DNA of 64,000 nt, taken from the NCBI GenBank assembly GCA_902825945.1, contig CADECY010000036.1, forward strand, positions 1-64,000, read 5' to 3'. Position numbers and translations under genes: made by a program. Within the stretch, counting starts at the first letter, position 1; every line of letters starts with the position of its first letter. Below the pieces are notes generated by a model. The model worked only from the letters and a program-made list of their open reading frames with translations, did not search any database and was not told where the DNA came from. Of the stretch, positions 42,317-49,952 are shown piece by piece. The stretch is from an uncultured Acidobacteriota bacterium (GTDB lineage: Bacteria; Acidobacteriota; Terriglobia; Bryobacterales; Bryobacteraceae).

Positions 42317-43564
42317 ATGCCTGAAGACCTGTTGGCACACAAGCCGCAAAGGCGGCGATTTCTGCGAATCGCGACGGCGATGACGGGTGCGCTGGCCGGC
42401 TGCTCCGATTCCGGCGCCAAGAAAGACGCCGCCGCAACCATGGAGGAGACTGAGCCGAGTCTGCTCGGAAAGATCGCCTCGCCATATGGCGAACGCGCCA
42501 AGTTCGAGAAGGCGAAGCGCAGCACGCGCGAATCGAAGACGCCCGCCGCTGGATCGAGCGGAACGCCTCTCCAGGATACTTACGGCATCATCACGCCGAG
42601 TTCCCTGCATTTCGAGCGGCATCACTCCGGAGTCCCGGAGATCGATCCCGCCAAGCACACGCTTCTGATCCACGGCATGGTGGAGCGTCCGCTGGTGCTT
42701 TCCGTTGCCGATATCAAGCGAATGCCATCGATGTCGCGTATCCATTTCGTCGAGTGCTCGGGCAACAGCGGTGGCGAATGGAGCGGCAAGGGCGGACCCG
42801 ATCCACAGCGCTCTCACGGATTGGCGAGTTGCTCGGAGTGGACCGGCGTGCTGCTTTCGACCCTGCTCGCCGAGGCGGGCGTCAAGAAAGAGGCCAAGTG
42901 GCTGCTCGCAGAGGGCGCCGACGCGTGCAAGATGGGACGCAGCGTCCCGATCGAGAAGGCGATGGCCGACGCGATGGTCGTCTACGGACAGAACGGCGAG
43001 GCGATCCGGCCCGAGCAAGGATATCCGCTGCGGCTGTTGTTGCCGGGATGGGAAGGCAACATCAACGTGAAGTGGCTCCACCGGATTCATCTCGCTGATC
43101 AGCCTTTCTACACGAAAGACGAGACCTCGAAGTACACGGACCTGATGGCAGATGGCAAGGCTCGCATCTTCACTTGGGAGATGGACGCCAAGTCGGTGAT
43201 CACGGCTCCATGCGGCGGGCAGAAGCTCGAAGGCAAGGGCTTCCGTGAGATATCGGGCTTGGCTTGGTCGGGGCGGGGCCGAATCGAAAAGGTCGAGGTG
43301 TCGACCGACGGCGGAAAGACCTGGGCCGCGGCCCAACTGCAGGAGCCCCGCTATCCGAAGGCGTTCACGCGCTTTCGCTTGCCGTGGACTTGGGATGGAA
43401 GCGATGCGGTGCTATCTTCGCGCGCCATCGATGAAACCGGATATGTGCAACCATCGCGGCAGGCACTGATTGATGTCCGCGGGACCAACTCGCAATATCA
43501 CTGCAATTCGATCAAGGCGTGGAAGGTGGCGGCGGATGGGAGCGTGACGAATGTGGAAGCGTAG
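42317..43564 (+). CDS. soxC: SoxC-like sulfane dehydrogenase molybdenum subunit
   Basis: 415 residues starting with a Tat-like signal (RRRFLRIATAMTGALAGCSD). The sulfite-oxidase fold is complete: Mo ligand Cys in RIHFVECSGNSGGEW (about residue 147), SEWTGVLLSTLLAEAG, then ADACKMGRSVP and the dimerisation domain (SGLAWSGRGRIEKVEVSTDGGKTW). SoxC with SoxD oxidises the sulfane sulfur of protein-bound thiosulfate in the Sox system. The stop region overlaps the SoxD-like gene. None of soxX, soxA, soxY, soxZ or soxB is in the window, so the role may be independent sulfite oxidation. Confidence 0.88.
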   Translation: MPEDLLAHKPQRRRFLRIATAMTGALAGCSDSGAKKDAAATMEETEPSLLGKIASPYGERAKFEKAKRSTRESKTPAAGSSGTPLQDTYGIITPSSLHFERHHSGVPEIDPAKHTLLIHGMVERPLVLSVADIKRMPSMSRIHFVECSGNSGGEWSGKGGPDPQRSHGLASCSEWTGVLLSTLLAEAGVKKEAKWLLAEGADACKMGRSVPIEKAMADAMVVYGQNGEAIRPEQGYPLRLLLPGWEGNINVKWLHRIHLADQPFYTKDETSKYTDLMADGKARIFTWEMDAKSVITAPCGGQKLEGKGFREISGLAWSGRGRIEKVEVSTDGGKTWAAAQLQEPRYPKAFTRFRLPWTWDGSDAVLSSRAIDETGYVQPSRQALIDVRGTNSQYHCNSIKAWKVAADGSVTNVEA

Positions 43565-44093
43565 CGCGGTGGCGGCGGCGATGGTCGCCGCGTGTGCGTT
43601 CGGACAGAAGTTCGCCGTGGGACGTCCGGCCACCGATGCCGACCTGAAGAGCCGCGACATCTCCGTGCTCTGGGACGGCCGGGGATTGCCCGCGGGAAGC
43701 GGAACGGCCGTGCAAGGGAAAGACGTGTATGAGCGGCGCTGTCAGAAGTGCCACGGCAATCAGGGACAAGGCGGAGAAGAGGGGCCGGCTCTGGTGGGCG
43801 GCAAGGGTTCGATCACGACGGCGAAGCCCGTCAAGACCGTCGGCAGTTACTGGCCCTATTCGACGACCCTGTTCGACTATACGCGGCGCGCGATGCCTTT
43901 CAACCGGCCTGGGACATTGACTGATGGCGAGGTCTACGCAGTGACGGCTCGAATGCTGTTTCTCAACGGGATCATCGGGGAGAACGAAGTGATGGATGCC
44001 AAGTCGCTAGCGGCGGTGAAAATGCCGAATCGAGAGGGATTCATCAAGGACAGCCGGCCGGATACGCCCGCGAAGGGCGGGAAGAAGAAGTAA
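43551..44093 (+). CDS. soxD: SoxD-like cytochrome c subunit
   Basis: The 180-residue protein has a signal peptide (MWKRSAVAAAMVAACAFG), a short linker and a single c-type haem motif CQKCH at about residue 64. GPALVGGKGSITTAKPVKTVGSYWPYSTTLFDYTRRAMPFNRPGTLTDGEVYAV carries the axial Met and is the typical SoxD segment. It should be the electron acceptor for the Mo subunit encoded 14 bases before (overlapping start). A hairpin begins 20 bases after the stop. Confidence 0.88.
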   Translation: MWKRSAVAAAMVAACAFGQKFAVGRPATDADLKSRDISVLWDGRGLPAGSGTAVQGKDVYERRCQKCHGNQGQGGEEGPALVGGKGSITTAKPVKTVGSYWPYSTTLFDYTRRAMPFNRPGTLTDGEVYAVTARMLFLNGIIGENEVMDAKSLAAVKMPNREGFIKDSRPDTPAKGGKKK

Positions 44094-44112
44094 AGCCGAG
44101 GACGGAGCTTCG

Positions 44113-44134
44113 GCCGGGCCTTCGGTTGCCCGGC
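44113..44134 (+). terminator. GC hairpin after soxD
   Basis: GCCGGGC (44113-44119) pairs with GCCCGGC (44128-44134) around an 8-base loop. It lies 20 bases after the soxD stop. There is no T tract, so intrinsic termination is uncertain. Confidence 0.4.
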
Positions 44135-44508
44135 TTCGAGATCACCGGAACACCGCCGAATGGTCGAGCTGGGCTCTATTTACCGCGCTGGGCAAACGCC
44201 CAAATGATGAAGTTACAGGCCCCATGCTCGTTCCGGACTTGTGGAGATTGTGGCCGCCCAAGTGCCGGTCCGGACGCTCGACAGATCCACCAGATGTGCG
44301 GTCGTGGGCAGGTGTTCGTGTTCGCGATCGGCCGCCAACGTGGTCGGTTCCCGTGTGGTAGCCCATGTCCATGTCCTCGTATCGAAGCTCCGCCCAGGGG
44401 CGGGGAAGCAGGTCCCACCGAAGCCGAACTGGACCCGCGGGCGGGCATGATGGCGCCGAGTGACTCCGGTCACTGCGCCCGCGTCTCGAAACGGCTACTC
44501 TTGAAGTG
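44135..44508. other. Stretch without a supported gene between soxD and nrfH
   Basis: Overlapping frames on both strands up to 127 codons have no ribosome site or family motif, and their composition is what high GC gives by chance. A short TGGGC-aaac-GCCCA hairpin is near 44200. The nrfH promoter probably lies here. Confidence 0.5.
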
Positions 44509-44970
44509 ATGAAGGGGAAGGACAAGGGCGTCCTGCCGGTCCAGTTGCTCGGTATCCCAGCCGGGATCCTGATCGGGATGGGCTTCTACATCTTCGGCTA
44601 TGCAAAGGGCGCGTCGTACCTCACCACCGATCCGGTAGCGTGCGCCAACTGCCACGTCATGCGCGCTCAATTCGAGGGCTGGCAGAAGGCGAGTCACCGC
44701 TTCGCGGCCACCTGCGACGACTGTCATTCGCCGTCGAACGTGATCGAGAAGTACGCCACCAAGGCCATCAACGGTTTCAACCACTCCCTTGCCTTCACGA
44801 CGGGCCGATACCCGGACGAGATCCTCATCACGCCGCGGAACCATCGAGTGACCAACGGTGCATGCCTCAAATGTCACGCGGAAATGACGTTGGGAATCCG
44901 TGCCGCGCGCCACCGGGACAGCACCGTATCCTGCACTGGCTGTCACCGCGATTCCGGTCACGCCCATTAG
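44509..44970 (+). CDS. nrfH: NrfH-like tetrahaem membrane cytochrome c
   Basis: 153 residues from the ATG at 44509 (a GTG three bases earlier is possible). An N-terminal membrane anchor (LLGIPAGILIGMGFYIFGYAKG) is followed by four CxxCH motifs: CANCH (about residue 45), CDDCH (68), CLKCH (119) and CTGCH (143). This is the NapC/NrfH quinol dehydrogenase pattern, with the TTDPVACANCHVM start typical of NrfH. It feeds quinol electrons to NrfA, encoded 11 bases downstream. Confidence 0.92.
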   Translation: MKGKDKGVLPVQLLGIPAGILIGMGFYIFGYAKGASYLTTDPVACANCHVMRAQFEGWQKASHRFAATCDDCHSPSNVIEKYATKAINGFNHSLAFTTGRYPDEILITPRNHRVTNGACLKCHAEMTLGIRAARHRDSTVSCTGCHRDSGHAH

Positions 44971-44981
44971 GAAATACGACC

Positions 44982-46373
44982 ATGTCCGAATCCACATCTT
45001 CGAAGAACCTGTTCTGGACGATTCTCGCCACGGTGGCGATTACATCCGCGTTGGCGGCCCTGCTGGTCAACGTGGTGGAACACAAGGAAGAGGCCAAGCA
45101 TGCCTTCTTCCGGGTAGTGGAGGTGACCGACGAAACGGATGACCCGGCGGTCTGGGGTAAGAACTTCCCGCTCCACTACGATGCCTACAAACGGACCGTC
45201 GACATGCAGCGCACCCGTTACGGCGGTAGCGAAGCCGAGAAGCGAAATCCGACCGCCGCCGATCCTCGCGACTCGGTGAGCACGGAAAAGATCGAGGAGG
45301 ATCCCCGGTTGAAGCGAATGTGGCTCGGCTATCCCTTCTCAGTCGACTTCCGGGAAGAGCGTGGCCACGCCTACATGCTCGTCGATCAGCGCCACACCAA
45401 ACGCGTGCTCGAGTTCAAGCAGCCGGGCGCTTGCCTGAACTGTCACGCCTCGACCTACAACTTCATGAAGAAGCTCGGTGGTGGCGACATCACCAAGGGC
45501 TTTGAACTGATGAACAAGATGCCCTACGCGGAGGCCACCAAGAGCGTGACTCATCCGGTCGCCTGCATCGACTGTCACGATTCGCAAACGATGGCGCTTC
45601 GGATCACGCGGCCCGCTTTCCTCGAGGGCATCCGCAATTTCAAGAAATCTCAGGGCATCGAAAATTATGACCCGAACACCATGGCTTCGGCCCAGGAGAT
45701 GCGTAGCTACGTGTGCGGTCAATGCCACGTCGAGTACTACTTCAAGGGAGACGAGAAGCGTCTGACCTTCCCCTGGCACAAGGGATTGAAGGCCGATGAG
45801 ATCTACTCATACTACGAAGAGGTCAAGCACAAGGACTTCGTGCACAAAGAGACCGGTGCGCCGGTGCTCAAGGCTCAGCATCCGGAGTTCGAGATCTACA
45901 ACATGGGAATCCACGCCGCGTCCGGAGTCGCCTGTGCCGACTGCCATATGCCCTACAAGCGCGAAGGTGGCACCAAGATCTCCGACCATCAGGTCCGCAG
46001 TCCGATGCTCAACGTGAATCGCGCCTGTCAGGGCTGCCACCGCTTCTCCGAGCAAGAGATGAAGGCTAGAGTCGAAACGATCCAGACCCGCTTCATCGAA
46101 GCCCGGAATGTCGCCATGGACGCCCTGATGGATCTGATCGAGGAGACCAAGCGTGCCCGCGCCGCTGGCGCAACCGATGAGCAGCTGAAAGGTGCGTGGG
46201 CCGGACAACGCAAGGCGCAGTTCTTCATCGATTTCGTCGAAGCTGAGAACTCGGTGGGATTCCACGCTCCAGGCGAGGAACTGCGTTTGCTCACGCAGGC
46301 TCTCGATGCGATTCGGAAGGGACAGATCTCGCTACGCGGGGTCGCGGGAGCAGGCAAGGTCCGGGCGGACTGA
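44982..46373 (+). CDS. nrfA: Cytochrome c nitrite reductase NrfA (all-CxxCH variant)
   Basis: The 463-residue enzyme reduces nitrite to ammonium. An N-terminal signal anchor (WTILATVAITSALAALLVNVV) precedes five haem motifs: CLNCH (about 151), CIDCH (195), CGQCH (245), CADCH (317) and CQGCH (349). Catalytic surroundings are conserved: RGH in FREERGHAYML, CGQCHVEYYF with the active Tyr, and LKAQHPEFEIYNMGIH. The first haem motif, which attaches the catalytic haem by CxxCK in most NrfA, is CxxCH here. That variant is known in other lineages (e.g. Campylobacter). It forms the membrane complex with NrfH. Confidence 0.94.
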   Translation: MSESTSSKNLFWTILATVAITSALAALLVNVVEHKEEAKHAFFRVVEVTDETDDPAVWGKNFPLHYDAYKRTVDMQRTRYGGSEAEKRNPTAADPRDSVSTEKIEEDPRLKRMWLGYPFSVDFREERGHAYMLVDQRHTKRVLEFKQPGACLNCHASTYNFMKKLGGGDITKGFELMNKMPYAEATKSVTHPVACIDCHDSQTMALRITRPAFLEGIRNFKKSQGIENYDPNTMASAQEMRSYVCGQCHVEYYFKGDEKRLTFPWHKGLKADEIYSYYEEVKHKDFVHKETGAPVLKAQHPEFEIYNMGIHAASGVACADCHMPYKREGGTKISDHQVRSPMLNVNRACQGCHRFSEQEMKARVETIQTRFIEARNVAMDALMDLIEETKRARAAGATDEQLKGAWAGQRKAQFFIDFVEAENSVGFHAPGEELRLLTQALDAIRKGQISLRGVAGAGKVRAD

Positions 46374-46434
46374 GTTTGCGGCCAGCCCTCATACGGGGGT
46401 GAGATTTTTCCGGACGAAATCCCACTATGTAGGT

Positions 46435-47352
46435 GTGGGCAAGTACGATGTTGCCGCAAAGAGCGCAGCCATTCGCGACCCGCGCGGATTCCTGTTCATG
46501 ATCGGCAGTGTCGATCTCACCGGAGAGGTCGAGATCGCGAACGTGGGGACGGAATTGGTGATTCCACCCGAACTGGCGGACCGCCTGTTCCGCCTCAAGG
46601 ACAGCCGGGGCGAAAGGCTTGAACTAGCCGAGACCGTTTTCGAATGGGAGGCGCGGGAGGAGCTCGCGATCAGCACACGCGCCGTCATCGCTGCGGAGGT
46701 GCCGGAGCACAGGCATATGCCGTTGCGGGTGTCGATCGCGGTGATGAAGGAGGCGGGTTGCCCGGAGGTGCCGCTCGAACTTCGGGTGGACCGGGGCGAC
46801 GTCGTGCATTTGGTCCGGCCTAAACTCATCCAGTTGTTCGCGCTCGATCCGGTGTCAATCCTGGAACTCCGGCGGCCGGCGCTGCTGCCGTGGGTCGGGT
46901 TGATGAAGGCGGCCACCCAAGCCCAACTGGCCGAAGCGGCGCGAGGAGTCGCGAGCGATGACGAGTTGGCCGCGCAATTCGCGATTCTTGCTGGCGTAAA
47001 ATGGGAACGAGAGCTGATCGATCAACTGCTCGGGAGGTTCGGAAGTATGCTGACTATCGACGTGGCGGAGAAGACGCCATTCGGGAACGAGATTCTGCAA
47101 CGGGGATTCCAGCGGGGAATCGAAAAGGGTGTCGCCGAAGGACGAGAGAAGGGTATCGCTGAAGGCATGGAGAAGGGCTTCGTCAAGGGAGAGCAGGCCA
47201 GCATTCGTCTGTACCTTCAAAGCCGATTTCCCACGCTGTCCACCGCGAATCTCGACCACCTTACGACACCGGATCAGGCTCATCGCTTGCTGCGGGAACT
47301 GTACGCTGCCACTACCGAAGAGCAGGCCCGCCTTGCTCTCGGAAGCCAGTAG
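46435..47352 (+). CDS. Rpn/PD-(D/E)XK-like protein 2
   Basis: About 305 residues from the GTG at 46435; GTG 46399 is an alternative start. The start KYDVAAKSAAIRDPRGFL is characteristic of Rpn-like proteins. Then ADRLFRLKDSRGERLELAETVFEW holds acidic residues of the degenerate nuclease core, and STRAVIAAEVPEHRHMPLRV aligns with the corresponding RAVEVKYQLPV of the gene at 33324. The C-terminal repeats (EKGVAEGREKGIAEGMEKG) are a charged, coiled linker before a short LYLQSRFP segment. Active residues look incomplete. It sits between nrfA and a transporter permease. Confidence 0.6.
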   Translation: MGKYDVAAKSAAIRDPRGFLFMIGSVDLTGEVEIANVGTELVIPPELADRLFRLKDSRGERLELAETVFEWEAREELAISTRAVIAAEVPEHRHMPLRVSIAVMKEAGCPEVPLELRVDRGDVVHLVRPKLIQLFALDPVSILELRRPALLPWVGLMKAATQAQLAEAARGVASDDELAAQFAILAGVKWERELIDQLLGRFGSMLTIDVAEKTPFGNEILQRGFQRGIEKGVAEGREKGIAEGMEKGFVKGEQASIRLYLQSRFPTLSTANLDHLTTPDQAHRLLRELYAATTEEQARLALGSQ

Positions 47353-47463
47353 ACCTGAATGATCCGCTCGATGTGACTCGGCCGCTGCGAGATCTCCCCG
47401 GTCCCGCGCCCCCCACCGGCCGCGACCGGACATCCGCCCGGCCGGATTCGCTATCCTGACAGT

Positions 47464-48270
47464 TTGAACTTCCCCGGCAAGCTCTTCCTCGGTAATCTCG
47501 TCGAACGGCGCGCACTGCTATACCAAATGGTCCGGCGCGACTTCGAACAACGCTACGTCGGCTCGGCCGCCGGATGGCTCTGGGGCCTGATCCACCCTGC
47601 CGTCATGATGATCTGCTGGACCTTCGTTTTCCAGATCTGCGCCAAGATCGAGATGCCGCGAGGCGAGGTCAACCAGAACTACACTCTGTTTCTGCTCGCC
47701 GGGTACTTGCCGTGGCTACTGTTCAACGAAACGATCCAGCGGTCCTCGACCTCGCTCGTCGAGAACGCGAACCTGATCACAAAGACCCTTTTCCCCTCCG
47801 AAATGATTCCGATCTCGGTGTTCTGCTCGTCGCTGGTCAGCCACCTGATGACGCTCGCGATCCTGCTGATCGCGGTCGTGGTCGTGCACGGCTACTTCCC
47901 CTGGACTCTCGCCCTGGTGCCGTTGTATATTCTCTGCACCGGGCTTTTCGCGGTGGGAATCGGCTGGGTGATCTCGAGCTTGCAGGTCTATCTACGCGAC
48001 GCCGCTCAGGCGATGAATGTCGTGATGCAGCTTTGGTTCTGGCTGACGCCGATCTTCGTTTTCGAAACCACCTATCCCGAACGCCTCCGCTTCCTGCTCG
48101 ACTACAACCCGATGGCCTTCCTCGTCCGCGCCTATCGAGACGTCATTCTGCCCGGGCGCAGCTTCGATCCGGACGAACTGTTCATTCTGATGGGCTGGAG
48201 CATCGCCGCTTTCATGATCGGTGGGCTGACCTTCCGGCACCTCAAGCGCGGCTTCGCCGACGTTCTCTAG
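47464..48270 (+). CDS. ABC-2 type polysaccharide export permease
   Basis: A 268-residue membrane protein starting at TTG 47464, with NLVERRALLYQMVRRDFEQRYVGSAAGWLWGLIHPAVMM, the signature N-terminus of O-antigen/capsule exporter permeases (Wzm/TagG type). Six membrane helices follow, ending in VRAYRDVILPGRSFDPDEL and a helix. Such permeases need a nucleotide-binding subunit (Wzt/TagH), which is not adjacent: the next gene 13 bases downstream is a sulfatase. It may use a partner encoded elsewhere for cell-surface polysaccharide export. Confidence 0.88.
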   Translation: MNFPGKLFLGNLVERRALLYQMVRRDFEQRYVGSAAGWLWGLIHPAVMMICWTFVFQICAKIEMPRGEVNQNYTLFLLAGYLPWLLFNETIQRSSTSLVENANLITKTLFPSEMIPISVFCSSLVSHLMTLAILLIAVVVVHGYFPWTLALVPLYILCTGLFAVGIGWVISSLQVYLRDAAQAMNVVMQLWFWLTPIFVFETTYPERLRFLLDYNPMAFLVRAYRDVILPGRSFDPDELFILMGWSIAAFMIGGLTFRHLKRGFADVL

Positions 48271-48283
48271 GAATCTCCACGCA

Positions 48284-49687
48284 ATGTTGACCAGACGAAA
48301 CCTATTTCTCGCCGCCGCGGCCGCATCGCCGCTCGCCGCCCAGCGCAATCGCAAGGCTGCCGCGCAGAAAGCCGCCACCGGACCGAAGCCGAACATCGTG
48401 CTCGTTCTTGCCGACGATCTCGCTGCCTGGATGCTTGGCTGCCACGGCAACAAGGAAATCCGCACGCCGAACATCGATCTCCTCGCCCGAGGCGGCACCC
48501 GGTTCCAGAACAACTTCGCCGTCACGCCGATCTGCTCGGCCAGCCGCGCGACTCTGTTCACCGGCCGCGTCCCGCGCCAGCACGGGATCCACGATTTTCT
48601 GACACCGAAGCCCATCGACCAGCCGCCGCAGGGCCAAAAGGAACTACCCGCCGGGTTCGCTCAGGAGACGATGATTTCGGACGTCCTCTCGGGCGCCGGA
48701 TACGACTGCGGTTACGTGGGCAAGTGGCACATGGGCGGTGATACCAAGCCCGGGCACGGATACTCGTACACGCACACGTTCGACGGCGGCAGCAGCCCCT
48801 ATCAGAATCCGGTCATGTACCGGAATGGCGAGAAGTCGCAGGAACAGGGCTACCTCACCGAAATCACTACACGCGGCGCCACCGAGTTCCTCGACAAGCA
48901 AAGCGCCGCCAAGCCGTTCTTCCTCACGGTCAGCTACTTCAATCCGCACACTCCCTACTCCGGCCATCCCCAGAAGTATTACGACATGTACCAGAACGTG
49001 AACTTCGAAACTACCGGATGGGAGCCGCCAGCGCCGAATGCGCTTCGCGAGAAGGAACTGCTGAAGGATACGGTCGGAAACCTGCGCAAGTGCGCCGCTT
49101 CCACCACGGCGCTCGACGATCAGCTCCCGGCGCTGATCAGGAAGCTGAACGAAAAGGGATTGCGCGATAACACGTTGATCGTGTTCACGGGCGACAACGG
49201 ATTCCTGCTCGGGCGCCACGGGCTTTGGAGCAAGGGGCTCGCCTCTGACCCGATCAATATGTACGAAGAGGTGATGCAGGTTCCGATGATCTGGAACTGG
49301 CCAGGCAAGGTTCCGGTCGAAGGAGTGCGGCCCGAACTGGTGAGCTTCTACGATTTCGTGCCCTCGATCTGCGACGTCGCCGATGCGGCCGCGCCTTCGC
49401 GCAATCTGTGCGGCCGCAGTTACTGGCCGCTCGCCAACGGCAAGGGACTCGATCGGAAGGACCTGTGGCCCACCACCGTCTTCGGACATTTCCGCAACAC
49501 CGAAATGGCGCGCGACAAGTACTACAAGCTGGTGCTGCGCGATGGCGGGCAAGGCCCGGGCGAGTTGTACGATCTCCGTGTCGACCCGCGTGAGAAGCAG
49601 AACCAGTACGAGAACCCGCAGTTCCTCACGATTCGCGAACGGCTGTCGAACGAACTGGCCGGTTGGCGGAAGAAGACGAGCGCGTAA
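48284..49687 (+). CDS. Tat-exported sulfatase
   Basis: This 467-residue protein starts with a Tat-like signal (MLTRRNLFLAAAAASPLAAQ). The sulfatase core has NIVLVLADDLAAWMLGCHG with the two metal-binding Asp, the formylglycine motif CSASRATLFTGR (Cys at about residue 84), VGKWHMGG and IVFTGDNGFLLGRHG. A Ser/Ala form of the CxAxR motif is used. It probably removes sulfate from exported or environmental polysaccharide. The gene follows the permease by 13 bases and is followed by a hairpin. Confidence 0.92.
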   Translation: MLTRRNLFLAAAAASPLAAQRNRKAAAQKAATGPKPNIVLVLADDLAAWMLGCHGNKEIRTPNIDLLARGGTRFQNNFAVTPICSASRATLFTGRVPRQHGIHDFLTPKPIDQPPQGQKELPAGFAQETMISDVLSGAGYDCGYVGKWHMGGDTKPGHGYSYTHTFDGGSSPYQNPVMYRNGEKSQEQGYLTEITTRGATEFLDKQSAAKPFFLTVSYFNPHTPYSGHPQKYYDMYQNVNFETTGWEPPAPNALREKELLKDTVGNLRKCAASTTALDDQLPALIRKLNEKGLRDNTLIVFTGDNGFLLGRHGLWSKGLASDPINMYEEVMQVPMIWNWPGKVPVEGVRPELVSFYDFVPSICDVADAAAPSRNLCGRSYWPLANGKGLDRKDLWPTTVFGHFRNTEMARDKYYKLVLRDGGQGPGELYDLRVDPREKQNQYENPQFLTIRERLSNELAGWRKKTSA

Positions 49688-49695
49688 AGCGCGAA

Positions 49696-49719
49696 GGGGG
49701 GACGGGAGACGTCCGCCCC
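49696..49719. terminator. GC hairpin after the sulfatase gene
   Basis: GGGGGGACG and CGTCC-g-CCCC pair around the loop GGAGA (49705-49709), with one bulged G. It begins 9 bases after the stop and lies where the pseudogene on the other strand ends, so it may serve both. There is no T tract. Confidence 0.45.
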
Positions 49720-49725
49720 GCACGA

Positions 49726-49940
49726 TCAGAACGAATACCGCAGCGCCACCTGCATCTGCCGGTTGTCGATCTTGGTCGCCTAGATCACACCGAAGTTCGG
49801 TGCGCCACCGCGCCGCCGGGGATGTCGAGCAGCGCGAGCAATGCGAGTCCCGGTTCACGACGCCAGGCCCGATGATTGTGTTCAAGTAACCGCCGTTCCC
49901 AGCGTGCTCAAAATCGCCAAGGACTCGCCGATGAGTCAAT
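49726..49940 (-). pseudogene. Remnant of an Oar-like TonB-dependent receptor
   Basis: On the minus strand, the last frame reads NFGVI, a TAG, then ATKIDNRQMQVALRYSF and TGA. That is the normal terminal beta strand of carboxypeptidase-regulatory-like TonB receptors, which end in a Phe-containing strand such as QMQVALRYSF. Upstream, in another frame, NGGYLNTIIGPGVVNRD resembles the GNAG...GPG..N.D segment that lies 30 to 60 residues from the end of those proteins. Two frames and an internal stop show decay. Only the tail is left, so the rest was deleted. Confidence 0.6.
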
Positions 49941-49952
49941 CGGGACCACCCG

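Noticed and set aside
44126-44525. Frames of about 127 codons on each strand between soxD and nrfH
   Set aside because: They overlap one another and lack any family features; composition follows GC content.
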